A program made the position numbers and the translations under genes. Below are positions 7,098 to 15,702 of a stretch of 41,005 nt of DNA, piece by piece; the first letter of the stretch is position 1, and each line of letters begins with the position of its first letter. The notes under the pieces are model-generated. The model had not been told where the DNA came from. It did no database searches and saw nothing but the letters and a program-made list of their open reading frames with translations. The stretch is from Hyphomicrobiales bacterium (GTDB lineage: Bacteria > Pseudomonadota > Alphaproteobacteria > Rhizobiales > Methyloligellaceae), in assembly GCA_021775555.1 (NCBI GenBank), contig JAJFHP010000011.1:1-41005 (forward strand), given 5' to 3'.

Positions 7098-8972
7098 ATG
7101 GCGGAATCTGAACATCACAAACGTCAGAAACGCAGGTTTACCCGCCGTGTTCTGATGTTGGGCGCAAGCCAGGTCGGCCTGTTCGGCCTGCTCGGCTGGA
7201 GGCTAAGGCAGCTTCAGGTTCTCGAGGCGCCGAAATATACTCTGCTGGCGGAAGAGAACCGTATTAATATCCAGCTTCTGGCGCCGAGCAGGGGGTTGAT
7301 CTTTGATCGCTTCGGCAAGCCGATGGCAACCAATACCGATAGCATGCGGGTTTTTATCGTACCCGAATTGTCCACGAATATCAGGGATTCTCTCGACAGG
7401 CTCGGGCGGGTCATCTCGATACCCGGCAAGGTGCGTGCCCGCGTGCTTCGTCTGGCCAGCAGGCAAAGCCCCTATATTCCTATTGTCGTTGACGACACGC
7501 TCAGCTGGCGGAAATTCGCGCAGGTGAACGTATTAGCCCCCGGTCTGCCAGGCGTTCAGACAGATATCCTTTCAGTGCGCAAGTATCACGGCGGCAGCGA
7601 TATGGCGCATATCGTTGGGTATGTTGGTGCGGCGAACAAGGTGGAGGTCAACGAACATCCGGTGACGCGCCTGCCGGGCTTCCGGGTCGGAAAAAGTGGT
7701 GTGGAACGAGGGTTTGAACTCAAATTGCGTGGGAAGGCTGGCGTCATAAAGCTCGAGGTCGACGCACGCGGCCACGCGATCCGAAAACTGGAGACTCTCG
7801 ACAGTCAGCAAGGGCGTGAACTGGTCCTGACCATAGATCAGGAAATCCAGCGCAAGGCGATGGAACGGCTGAAGGATGAGCGCAGGGCTGCTGTCGTGGC
7901 GCTCGATGTACGCACGGGTGAGATAATCGCCATGGCATCCACCCCGAGTTACGACCCCAATGCCATCATAGAAGGGCTGAAGGAGGGGGCATGGGATAAC
8001 ATGGCCAATGCCGAGGATGATCCCTTCACCAACAAGGCCATACGCGGCCAGTATCCGCCCGGTTCGACTTTCAAGATGGTGACAGCACTCGCAGGACTTG
8101 AGGATGACGCTATCGATCTCAAGTCGAAATTTCGCTGTTATGGCGGCTATTCCTATTCGAATGCCTATTTCGGCTGCTGGCGACGGGGCGGACACGGTGC
8201 GGTGGATGTGCGCAAGGCGATCAAGCAGTCTTGCGACGTGTTCTTTTATAATGTGGCCGAGCGTATCGGTATCACCAAGCTCTCAGCAATGGGGCACAAG
8301 CTGGGTCTTGGTCAGACTTATGAGTTCGGCCTGCCACTACAAAAACCCGGTGTCATGCCAACTCCGGGATGGAAACGCGCCACCCTCGGCAAGCCCTGGT
8401 ATGGTGGTGAAACGATCATCGCCGGTATTGGGCAGGGATTTGTTCTCACCACGCCACTGCAGCTTGCCGTGATGACAGCGCGCATTGCGACGGGTCGCGA
8501 AGTCATACCTCGTATCGTGCGTCCCTACCCGGACGAAAAAATTGAAGAGCCGAAGCCCCTGGATATCAAGCCTGAGCATTTGGCGATTGTGCGCGAGGGT
8601 ATGTGGGCGGTTGTCAATGAAGGCGGTGGCACGGCAGGTCGCGCGCGCATCCCTATTGCGGGTGTCGAAATGGCCGGCAAGACGGGAACCTCTCAGGTGA
8701 ACACGGCATCCAGTGGACGCAGCAGCAGTGGGCTTAAATGGGAACAGCGCGATCACGGTCTGTTTGTGGGTTTCGCCCCGGCGGACAATCCGCGCTACGC
8801 AGTGGCGGCTATCGTTGAACATGGCGGCAGCGGATCACGAGCCGCTTCACCGGTCGTTCGCGATGTCATGACTGCATTGATTGAACGCGATCCGGTGTCA
8901 AAACCGACTTATGTTGCGCGCGATGGATACCGTCAGACGGCTGGCGACAAGCGCCGTCCGGGTGAAGGCTGA
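7098..8972 (+). CDS. mrdA: Penicillin-binding protein 2 (peptidoglycan transpeptidase)
   Basis: PBP2 cross-links new peptidoglycan during lateral growth and works with RodA. The 624-residue protein has a basic N-terminus, one membrane anchor (about residues 14-34), a non-catalytic dimerisation domain with the characteristic LLAPSRGLIFDRFGKPMA stretch, and the transpeptidase domain. All three active-site motifs are intact: S-T-F-K with the nucleophilic serine near residue 323, S-C-D near 377, and K-T-G at about 528-530. A GSGSRAASPVVRDVM stretch near the C-terminus is typical of PBP2. Length is normal. rodA starts one base after the stop, so the two are surely co-expressed. Confidence 0.96.
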   Translation: MAESEHHKRQKRRFTRRVLMLGASQVGLFGLLGWRLRQLQVLEAPKYTLLAEENRINIQLLAPSRGLIFDRFGKPMATNTDSMRVFIVPELSTNIRDSLDRLGRVISIPGKVRARVLRLASRQSPYIPIVVDDTLSWRKFAQVNVLAPGLPGVQTDILSVRKYHGGSDMAHIVGYVGAANKVEVNEHPVTRLPGFRVGKSGVERGFELKLRGKAGVIKLEVDARGHAIRKLETLDSQQGRELVLTIDQEIQRKAMERLKDERRAAVVALDVRTGEIIAMASTPSYDPNAIIEGLKEGAWDNMANAEDDPFTNKAIRGQYPPGSTFKMVTALAGLEDDAIDLKSKFRCYGGYSYSNAYFGCWRRGGHGAVDVRKAIKQSCDVFFYNVAERIGITKLSAMGHKLGLGQTYEFGLPLQKPGVMPTPGWKRATLGKPWYGGETIIAGIGQGFVLTTPLQLAVMTARIATGREVIPRIVRPYPDEKIEEPKPLDIKPEHLAIVREGMWAVVNEGGGTAGRARIPIAGVEMAGKTGTSQVNTASSGRSSSGLKWEQRDHGLFVGFAPADNPRYAVAAIVEHGGSGSRAASPVVRDVMTALIERDPVSKPTYVARDGYRQTAGDKRRPGEG

Positions 8973-8973
8973 C

Positions 8974-10119
8974 ATGTTTTCCGGTCCTCTCGAAACACCA
9001 AGATTGAGCTTTGGCGAGAAGCTTCTCGCCTTCAACTGGGTCTTTATCGTCCTCATAACCTCGCTTGTATGCGTTGGTGCGGCAGCGCTGTATTCGGTCG
9101 CAGGCGGGTCACTGGATCCATGGGCGGAAACCCACGTCATTCGTTATTGCCTCGGGTTGGGGTTGCTGTTCCTGGTCGCCCTCACAGACATCAAGCTCTG
9201 GATGCGGCTAGCCTATCCGGTTTACCTGGCGGCTCTGCTTATGCTGATTGCAGTCCCAATATTGGGGGTGGATTCAGGCGGGGCGCAACGCTGGCTGCAG
9301 TTGGGCAGTATTACTTTCCAGCCAGCCGAACTCATGAAAGTGGCGCTGGTTCTTGCGCTTGCCCGGTATTACGAATGGCTGCCGCCGAAACATATGTCCA
9401 ACCCGCTGGCGCTGATTGCGCCCACCGCGATGATCGGAATCCCCGTGGTGCTGGTGGTGTTGCAACCTGATCTGGGTACGGCGGTATTATTTGCGGCCGT
9501 GGGGGGAGGGTTGCTTTTCCTTGCCGGTGCCAGCTGGATTTACTTCGTCTTCGGGATTGCCGGGATATTGGGGGCGATACCGTTTATCTGGCATTCCCTG
9601 TATGACTATCAAAAAGTCCGGGTCATGACTTTCATCGACCCGGGCAAGGACCCGCTCGGTGCGGGCTATCACATCCTGCAATCGAAAATAGCCCTGGGCT
9701 CGGGCGGCGTGACCGGCAAGGGCTATATGCAGGGCACCCAAAGCCAGCTCAATTTCCTGCCAGAGAAACACACCGATTTCATTTTCACCATGTTTGCTGA
9801 GGAAATGGGGTTTGTCGGCTCTTTGAGCCTGTTGTCAGTATATTTGCTGGTGCTGCTGGCTATCGTCTATATGGCGCTGCGCTGCCACAGCCAGTTCGCC
9901 CGCCTTGTAAGCGCAGGTGTTGGTATCACCATGTTCGTCTACGTGTTTATCAATGTGGCGATGGTCATGGGTCTGGTGCCCGTGGTTGGCGTGCCGTTGC
10001 CGCTTGTGTCTTATGGTGGCACTTCGATGATCACCTTGATGTTTGGCTTTGGTCTTGTGCTGAACGCCCATGTGCACCGCAAGACAAAATTCAGACCATA
10101 CGAAGTTGGCATTATTTGA
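8974..10119 (+). CDS. mrdB: Rod-shape SEDS glycosyltransferase RodA
   Basis: RodA polymerises lipid II into glycan strands in the elongasome, paired with PBP2. The 381-residue product has about ten hydrophobic segments and SEDS-family signatures: GGAQRWLQLGSITFQPAELMK, QPDLGTAVLF, the large loop KVRVMTFIDPGKDPLGAGYH, GKGYMQGTQSQLNFLPEKHTDF, and the C-terminal VVGVPLPLVSYGGTS. ATG 8974 is chosen because a GGTGAAGG site lies just before it, the gap to mrdA is 1 base, and the upstream in-frame starts would overlap mrdA deeply. It ends the rod operon. The 62 bases to the convergent dehalogenase gene contain no convincing terminator. Confidence 0.96.
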   Translation: MFSGPLETPRLSFGEKLLAFNWVFIVLITSLVCVGAAALYSVAGGSLDPWAETHVIRYCLGLGLLFLVALTDIKLWMRLAYPVYLAALLMLIAVPILGVDSGGAQRWLQLGSITFQPAELMKVALVLALARYYEWLPPKHMSNPLALIAPTAMIGIPVVLVVLQPDLGTAVLFAAVGGGLLFLAGASWIYFVFGIAGILGAIPFIWHSLYDYQKVRVMTFIDPGKDPLGAGYHILQSKIALGSGGVTGKGYMQGTQSQLNFLPEKHTDFIFTMFAEEMGFVGSLSLLSVYLLVLLAIVYMALRCHSQFARLVSAGVGITMFVYVFINVAMVMGLVPVVGVPLPLVSYGGTSMITLMFGFGLVLNAHVHRKTKFRPYEVGII

Positions 10120-10181
10120 AGCCATCTCACTGCTTCAACCAAGTCAGACGGGTTCACCAGACTGAACTTGGGCAGAACGGG

Positions 10182-10859
10182 TCATTTTAACAGCGGCGGT
10201 AAATCGGAAAGTGATTTCATCTCGGCTTTGGGTGTCCCCGGCAATCTCTCCGCCGGCTGACCGAACCTGTTGAGATGAGCAACCTGGAAACCAAAATCTG
10301 CGGCACCCGCCACGTCCCAGGCATTGGCTGAGACGAAGCAGATTTCATCTCGTGCGACACCCATCCGGTCTACAGCCAATTGATAGACCTTTGAGGACGG
10401 TTTGAAGATACCGACATCTTGCACCGACAGCACTTCATCCAGAAGCGGTGCGAGGCCGGATTTTTGCACAGCAGCATCCAGCATGTCAGGCGAGCCGTTC
10501 GACAGGATGCCCGTGGCGTTATCCGCCTCCTTCAGCAGTTTCAGCGTCGCTATCGCGTCAGGATATGCATCAAGCGTCAAATAGAGGTCCATCAGGCGCT
10601 GGCGTATATCCGGATTGTCGATATTGTGGGCCGCCAGCGCATAGTCCAGACCATCACCTGTAATCTGCCAGAAATCGGTATATTTGCCCATCAGACTGCG
10701 TAACCAGGTGTACTGGAGTTGCTTGGCCCGCCACATCTCGGACAGAGATTGAGCCTTTTCACCAAGCTCATCGGCGATCGCAGTTGTTGGTGCATGAATG
10801 TCAAAAAGCGTTCCGTAGGCATCAAAAACACAAGCTTTGACGTTCTGGAAATCTGACAT
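10182..10859 (-). CDS. (S)-2-haloacid dehalogenase, type II (HAD superfamily)
   Basis: Type II enzymes hydrolyse L-2-haloalkanoates to D-2-hydroxy acids through an aspartyl ester. The 225-residue length fits. Seen directly: nucleophile Asp13 in VFDAYGTLFD, Arg44 in EMWRAKQLQYTWLRSLMG (position expected for halide binding), Ser120-Asn121 in GILSNGSPDML, Lys153 in IFKPSSKVY, and the signature FVSANAWDVAGAADFGF (176-192). This SANAW-D-GA set separates type II dehalogenases from generic HAD phosphatases. AGGAGA lies just upstream of the ATG. It follows the transporter run by 177 bases on the same strand; whether it is co-transcribed is unclear. The natural substrate need not be halogenated. Confidence 0.92.
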   Translation of the reverse strand: MSDFQNVKACVFDAYGTLFDIHAPTTAIADELGEKAQSLSEMWRAKQLQYTWLRSLMGKYTDFWQITGDGLDYALAAHNIDNPDIRQRLMDLYLTLDAYPDAIATLKLLKEADNATGILSNGSPDMLDAAVQKSGLAPLLDEVLSVQDVGIFKPSSKVYQLAVDRMGVARDEICFVSANAWDVAGAADFGFQVAHLNRFGQPAERLPGTPKAEMKSLSDLPPLLK

Positions 10860-10925
10860 GGGTCATCTCCTGATCGAAGCGCTAAGAACTCAATAGGAAA
10901 GTTAGTTACGCACAAGCCCGGCGTG

Positions 10926-10953
10926 AACAGGTGATTTTGCAATAGCACCTGTT
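10926..10953. other. Inverted repeat between haloacid dehalogenase and ligase-like gene
   Basis: AACAGGTG (10926-10933) and CACCTGTT (10946-10953) form a perfect 8-bp dyad with a 12-base spacer in the 177-base gap. No U-run on either strand. It could be an operator for the dehalogenase gene or a weak transcript-end structure of the run to its right. Confidence 0.35.
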
Positions 10954-11036
10954 TGAGTTTGCATAAGACCGTAGATAGACGGAAATGAGTTGCCTAACCG
11001 GTCTGGCTTTTTGCCAGGTGAATTGCGGGCACGTCA

Positions 11037-12263
11037 TCAGTCATAGCTGCGCTGATCATCGATGACCATCCCGTCATTCGGGAGCGAGCCCGGTTCGACA
11101 ATTTCCACTCGGCCACGGACCTTCAAAATGTCCTGGAGAGAAGCTTCAATGGTCTCCGCAATCGCCTCGCTTGCTTCAGCCTGGACTGTCATCACGTCAC
11201 GCTCTTCGTCTCGCGATATCACCACTCTGATACGCTGCACTTCAGGATGACTGGCGACGAGCGCTGCCACCTGTTCGGGGCGAATGAACATGCCACGGAC
11301 TTTTGCTGTTTGATCAGCACGGCCCATCCAGCCCTGGATGCGCATGTTGGTGCGTCCACACGGACTATCACCCGGCACCACAGTTGAAAGATCGCCCGTT
11401 GCGAAGCGGATGAGCGGATAATCCTTGTTGAGCGTTGTCACCACAACCTCACCGACCTCACCCGCAGACAATGGATCGCCAGTTCCGGGAGTGACGATTT
11501 CAATCAACACGCCTTCCTCGACTATAAGCCCTTCCATTGCCTCTGATTCATAAGCAATGTTTCCAAGATCAGCAGTCGCATAACATTGCCGGCAAGCGAT
11601 GCCACGATCGCTGTATTCCTGACGCAAAGATGGAAACAGCGCCCCTCCCGACACGGCAGCCTTGGTTATCCTGGCGAGATCGAGTCCCTGTTCTGCGCCG
11701 CTGTCGAGAATAGTTTTCAGAAAATCCGGCGTGCCTGCATAAGCCGTCACGCCAATTGCGGAAGCAGCTTGCGCCTGCAATTCGCTTTGTCCGGTGCCCG
11801 CCGGAACAACAGCTGCTCCAACTGCTCTTGCCCCATTTTCAAACATCATGCCTGCTGGTGTCAGGTGGTAGGAAAAGCAGTTCTGAACGATGTCTCCCTC
11901 GCCGATACCACATGCATGCACAAATCGCGCGGCACGCCACCAATCATGGCCCATCTGACCCGGCTCATAAATCGGACCCGGTGACTGAAAAATCTGGGCG
12001 TATTGTGAAACCGGCAATGCGGCAAACCCGCCGAAGGGAGGATTTGCTTTTTGCGATTCCTGAAGTGCTGATTTACGAAGAACCGGCACTCGGGAAAGAG
12101 CATCCAGGTCGGTTATTGCAGACGCATCCACGTCTTTAAGATGCTGGGCCAATGCCGGCGCATTGGCTTTGGCGTGGGCAAAAAGGCCTGGCAGTTGTTG
12201 CGCCAGATCATCTTTGCGCTGGTCGGCTGAGCGAACTTCCAAATCGTCATAATAATGGGTCAT
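11037..12263 (-). CDS. PaaK-like adenylate-forming ligase homologue, probably catalytically atypical
   Basis: The 408-residue product resembles phenylacetate-CoA ligase (PaaK-type) over its length: DIVQNCFSYHLTPAGMMFE, GTGQSELQAQ, GTPDFLKTILD, RFATGDLS and KVRGMFIRPEQVAAL all match family landmarks. Two things differ. Where PaaK has the Ser/Thr/Gly-rich ATP loop (SSGTTGKPT type), this has QSPGPIYEPG, and the C-terminal A10 stretch reads LPNDGMVIDDQR with no lysine at the expected place. Such members may have another activity or be regulatory. ATG 12263 is preferred over GTG 12287 because AGAGGGA lies immediately upstream. It is the last gene of the run starting at mmsA, 42 bases after livF. 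Confidence 0.75.
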   Translation of the reverse strand: MTHYYDDLEVRSADQRKDDLAQQLPGLFAHAKANAPALAQHLKDVDASAITDLDALSRVPVLRKSALQESQKANPPFGGFAALPVSQYAQIFQSPGPIYEPGQMGHDWWRAARFVHACGIGEGDIVQNCFSYHLTPAGMMFENGARAVGAAVVPAGTGQSELQAQAASAIGVTAYAGTPDFLKTILDSGAEQGLDLARITKAAVSGGALFPSLRQEYSDRGIACRQCYATADLGNIAYESEAMEGLIVEEGVLIEIVTPGTGDPLSAGEVGEVVVTTLNKDYPLIRFATGDLSTVVPGDSPCGRTNMRIQGWMGRADQTAKVRGMFIRPEQVAALVASHPEVQRIRVVISRDEERDVMTVQAEASEAIAETIEASLQDILKVRGRVEIVEPGSLPNDGMVIDDQRSYD

Positions 12264-12305
12264 TGGGTTCCCTCTTCGACCCGCCACAAGGGAGAGCCAT
12301 TCCGA

Positions 12306-13151
12306 TCAGTTGAGCCAGCGCTTGCGCCGGCGGTATGAGCGCACATTGCGAAACGATCTACGACCCTCATCAGATATGCCAAGGTAGAACTCTTTCACAT
12401 CCGGGTTTTCCCTCAACTCGTCAGCTGGTCCATCCATGACCACTCGTCCGTTCTCGAGAATATAGCCATATTGAGAATATTTAAGCGCCATATTGGTGTT
12501 CTGCTCGGCTAGCAGCACGCTCACGCCCTGCTGGGTGTTGAGCAGTTTGACGATCTCGAAGATTTCCTTAACCAGCTGCGGCGCCAGCCCCATGGACGGT
12601 TCGTCAAGCAGGATCATCTTCGGCCGTGACATCAGAGCCCGTCCGATAGCGGTCATCTGCTGTTCGCCACCGGAGATATAGCCAGCCAGAGATTTACGTC
12701 GTTCCTTCAGCCGTGGGAAATATGTGTAGACGAGTTCCAGATCATCCCTGATTTCTTTCCTGGCGTTGCCGCGCGTGAAGGCACCTGTGAGGAGATTTTC
12801 TTCAACGGTGAGATGTTCGAAACAGTGTCTCCCTTCCATCACCTGGATGCAGCCGCGTTTTACAAGATCATTTGTCGAACGCGCATCCACCCTGGCGCCC
12901 TTGAACATTATGCTGCCCTTGGTCACCTCTCCACGTTCTGCATGGAGCAGGTTGGAGATGGCCTTGAGTGTCGTTGATTTGCCAGCTCCGTTGGCCCCAA
13001 GCAAGGCGACTATGCCGCCCTGTGGCACCTCCAGAGATACACCTTTCAGAACAAGAATAACGTGATCGTATATGACCTCGATATTATTGACTGAAAGGAT
13101 GGACGGCGGCGTTTCCGCCGCCGTCCCTGGGCTCTTTTTTTCTTGAGCCAT
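12306..13151 (-). CDS. livF: HAAT-family ABC transporter ATP-binding protein (LivF type)
   Basis: One of two ATPase subunits powering a branched-chain amino acid/amide-type importer. Walker A is GANGAGKS, the signature is SGGEQQ within GYISGGEQQMTAIGRAL, and Walker B is MILLDEPSMGL followed by the switch region. The 281-residue product is longer than the usual 235 or so because of an N-terminal 20-residue extension and a very basic C-terminal tail (RRSFRNVRSYRRRKRW). ATG 13151 is preferred over an in-frame upstream start; it lies 8 bases after the livK stop, with TAGGGACC as ribosome site. It works with LivG, LivH, LivM and LivK encoded upstream. Confidence 0.93.
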   Translation of the reverse strand: MAQEKKSPGTAAETPPSILSVNNIEVIYDHVILVLKGVSLEVPQGGIVALLGANGAGKSTTLKAISNLLHAERGEVTKGSIMFKGARVDARSTNDLVKRGCIQVMEGRHCFEHLTVEENLLTGAFTRGNARKEIRDDLELVYTYFPRLKERRKSLAGYISGGEQQMTAIGRALMSRPKMILLDEPSMGLAPQLVKEIFEIVKLLNTQQGVSVLLAEQNTNMALKYSQYGYILENGRVVMDGPADELRENPDVKEFYLGISDEGRRSFRNVRSYRRRKRWLN

Positions 13152-13159
13152 GGTCCCTA

Positions 13160-14476
13160 CTATTTGCAATCGCGAGGAGTGATGTTGTTCTCTTTCGCAA
13201 ACTTCGCGGAATCCTCGTCAATCAGAGGCTGGATTACATCCATGTCCGGGTCATAGAAGTCGGAAACGATCTTCCATGCCTTGCCATCCCACTGCTGGAC
13301 AGCAACCTTGCGCGGTCCTTCATGGTTGGCACAGGTAATCTTGACCGGAATGGTCAGACCTTCAGCCCCGAGTTCTTTCAGACGGGCCGCGTCAACATCG
13401 AGGGCTTCATAGCCATCACGCATCATCGCACCGGTAATCTCCTTGGTGTTATGAATCTTCATGGCTGCCCGGACAGCTTCCGAACCCCACAGCGCGGCCA
13501 CCAGGCCACGATTGTAGAGCACTTCACCAACACGGTCTTTGAAGTCAGGGTGCGGTGCTTTTCCGGCATCATAGAGATGCTTGAGGATATCCCTGTGGAC
13601 CTGGAAGTTTTTACCAGGCTGATGGAATGCTCCAGACAGATAGCCCTTGGCTGCTGCCCCGGCGGGTTTCACATCATTTTCCGAACCTGACCACCACACT
13701 CCGATGAAATGGTCCATCGGGAAACGGATCGAGGCGGCTTCCTTGATTGCCACCTGGTTCATGACGCCCCAGCCCCACATCAGGATCCAGTCAGGCTTGT
13801 CACGGCGAATCTTCAGCCATGTAGCTTTTTGCTCCTGACCCGGATGATCAACTGCCAGAGCTGTAAATTTAAAGCCGTGTTTTTTCGACAGCTCCTCAAG
13901 TGTGCGGATCGGTTCCTTGCCATAAGCGGAGTTATGATAAACCAGGGTGATTTTCTTACCCTTGAGCTTGCCCATCCCGCCTTCCTTGTCGCCGATATAT
14001 TTGACGAGTGCGGAAGCCTGGCTCCAATATGTCGCCGGGAAGTTAAACACCCATTTGAAGATCTTGCCATTGGCCGCGGATGTGCGGCCATAGCCCATGG
14101 AGTGGATCGGAATATTGTCGACCGAAGCCTTGGGGATCAGCTGATAGGTGATACCCGTTGAGAGCGGTTGGTATACAAGTGCACCGCTACCTTCCTTCTT
14201 GGTCTTCTCGTAACACTCAACACCCTGCTTGGTGTTGTAGGCGGTTTCGCAAGGTACAACCTTGATCTTGACGCCATTGATACCGCCATCGCGCTCATTG
14301 AGCATGGTCCAGTAATCGGTCCAGCCATTGGCAAATGGGATACCGTTCGGAGCGTAGGGTCCGGTTCGGTAATCCATCGACGGAATCGTAAGTTCATACG
14401 CACTCGCGGAAACTGCCGCGAGAGGCATCGCTACAACTGCTGCTGCAGCCGCTACTAACCAGTTACGCAACTTCAT
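13160..14476 (-). CDS. livK: Periplasmic substrate-binding protein of the HAAT ABC transporter
   Basis: The 438-residue product has a standard signal peptide (cleavage after SASA, near residue 26) and a type I periplasmic-binding fold (Peripla_BP_6): YELTIPSMDYRTGPYAPNG, GINGVKIKVVPCETAYN, and a central KKITLVYHNSAYGKEPIRT. No lipobox is visible, so it should be free in the periplasm. It is longer than classical LivJ/LivK (about 370) and of the form often found beside acyl-CoA ligase genes, so the ligand may be a carboxylate or amide rather than an amino acid. GGAGG precedes the start by 7 bases. The 132-base gap to livM upstream is the largest in the run and has a hairpin at its border. Confidence 0.9.
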   Translation of the reverse strand: MKLRNWLVAAAAAVVAMPLAAVSASAYELTIPSMDYRTGPYAPNGIPFANGWTDYWTMLNERDGGINGVKIKVVPCETAYNTKQGVECYEKTKKEGSGALVYQPLSTGITYQLIPKASVDNIPIHSMGYGRTSAANGKIFKWVFNFPATYWSQASALVKYIGDKEGGMGKLKGKKITLVYHNSAYGKEPIRTLEELSKKHGFKFTALAVDHPGQEQKATWLKIRRDKPDWILMWGWGVMNQVAIKEAASIRFPMDHFIGVWWSGSENDVKPAGAAAKGYLSGAFHQPGKNFQVHRDILKHLYDAGKAPHPDFKDRVGEVLYNRGLVAALWGSEAVRAAMKIHNTKEITGAMMRDGYEALDVDAARLKELGAEGLTIPVKITCANHEGPRKVAVQQWDGKAWKIVSDFYDPDMDVIQPLIDEDSAKFAKENNITPRDCK

Positions 14477-14597
14477 AGTTTTCCTCCCATTTAATTGGTG
14501 CGTCTAATAATGTCGGCACCTTGCTTCCAAATTTAACGTGATGGAGCGATAGCCCAATCACCCAGTTCTCCTCCTCAAATGGCCAGCTCCTTGAATT

Positions 14598-14617
14598 CCG
14601 CATTATCCCTAATGCGG
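14598..14617 (-). other. Hairpin over the livM stop codon
   Basis: CCGCATTA (14598-14605) and TAATGCGG (14610-14617) form a perfect 8-bp stem with a 4-base loop. The livM stop codon (14609-14611) falls at the loop and stem edge. In the transcript it lies between livM and livK and could stabilise the livK-containing 3' fragment or reduce read-through, letting the binding protein be made in excess. No U-run. Confidence 0.5.
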
Positions 14618-15685
14618 GAACGGCCAAAGTCTCAGCTTCTCCTTGATGATTTGCCACAGCCGGGCAAGGCCGTGTGGTTCCACAATCAGGAAGAAGATTA
14701 TCAGGACCCCGAAGGTCGTGATTTCCAAATGTTTGGCAAACACCGCTGACATACCGAACCAGTCGACCAACAAGTTTTTGAGACCGATTGGCATCAGCAC
14801 GATAAAACCGGCACCGAGAAACGAACCGAGGATACTGCCGAGTCCGCCAACAATGATCATGAACAGGACCAGGAAGGACTCGTTAATCCCGTATGTTTCT
14901 CCCGATTCAGCCGCACCCAGCCAGACGCTGAAAATCAGGGCGCCAGCAACACCGATATAGAACGAGGAAACGGTGAATGCAGTGAGCTTCATCAGGAATG
15001 GGCGGATACCGATCAGTTCCGCCGCGATATCCATGTCGCGTATTGCCATCCACATGCGACCAAAGCGGCCACGCACCATATTTTTAGCTGCCAGTGCAAA
15101 AACGACGACGATGCTCAAAGTGAATAGATAGCGTACGACCGGATCGGCCTTCTGGGTTGTTACCAGGAAGCCAAGCGCCTCGCGCGGGAACACGTTGATC
15201 TGGCCGGTGGCGTTGTAGTTGTAGAACCAGGGCACCTTGTAAAACAGCCAGATGAGAAAGAACTGTGCTGCGAGCGTTGCCACTGCCAGGTAAAAGCCCT
15301 TGATGCGCAGGGACGGCAGTCCGAATAAAAGCCCGACGAGCGCTGTCGTCACCCCTGCGCCGCCAAGGACCAGGATCATGTCCAACTCGGGAAAAGACGT
15401 CATCAGTTTGAAGGATGAATATCCGCCAACGGCGAGGAAACCTCCCGTCCCGAGGGAAAGTTGACCGCAATAGCCGGTAAGAATATTCAGCCCAAGCGCA
15501 GCCAGTGAATAAACCAGAAACGGGATAAGCACCGCATTCGCCCAATAATCATTAATGAAAAACGGCACGGCTAAAAACGCAAATGCAAGGATGGCGATGA
15601 TACACAAGCGGTCTTGCAAAATCGGGAAGACCGCCTGATCCGCATCGTAACTCGTCTTGAATTGTCCGCTTTCGCGATAAAGCAT
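14609..15685 (-). CDS. livM: HAAT-family ABC transporter permease (LivM type)
   Basis: Inner-membrane permease of the importer. The 358-residue product has about eight to ten hydrophobic segments and the LivM landmarks GLNILTGYCGQLSLGTGGFLAVGGY, LPSLRIKGFYLAVATLAAQ, and the cytoplasmic coupling loop GRMWMAIRDMDIAAELIGI (EAA-like, contacts the ATPases). IIVGGLGSILGSFLGAGFIV is typical of the C-terminal half. A 25-residue soluble N-terminus precedes the first membrane segment. AGGAGA lies 6 bases upstream of the ATG. It follows livH by 17 bases. Confidence 0.93.
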   Translation of the reverse strand: MLYRESGQFKTSYDADQAVFPILQDRLCIIAILAFAFLAVPFFINDYWANAVLIPFLVYSLAALGLNILTGYCGQLSLGTGGFLAVGGYSSFKLMTSFPELDMILVLGGAGVTTALVGLLFGLPSLRIKGFYLAVATLAAQFFLIWLFYKVPWFYNYNATGQINVFPREALGFLVTTQKADPVVRYLFTLSIVVVFALAAKNMVRGRFGRMWMAIRDMDIAAELIGIRPFLMKLTAFTVSSFYIGVAGALIFSVWLGAAESGETYGINESFLVLFMIIVGGLGSILGSFLGAGFIVLMPIGLKNLLVDWFGMSAVFAKHLEITTFGVLIIFFLIVEPHGLARLWQIIKEKLRLWPFPH

Positions 15686-15702
15686 TCTTTTCTCCTGCGC
15701 GT

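Noticed and set aside
10939-10950. 12-mer GCAATAGCACCT shared with 31804-31815
   Set aside because: Shared 12-mers are expected by chance in 41 kb, and the flanking dyads at the two places differ.
14463-14657. Minus-strand 64-codon ORF between livM and livK
   Set aside because: It is a frame across the end of livM, the intergenic hairpin and the livK start, with no sensible composition.
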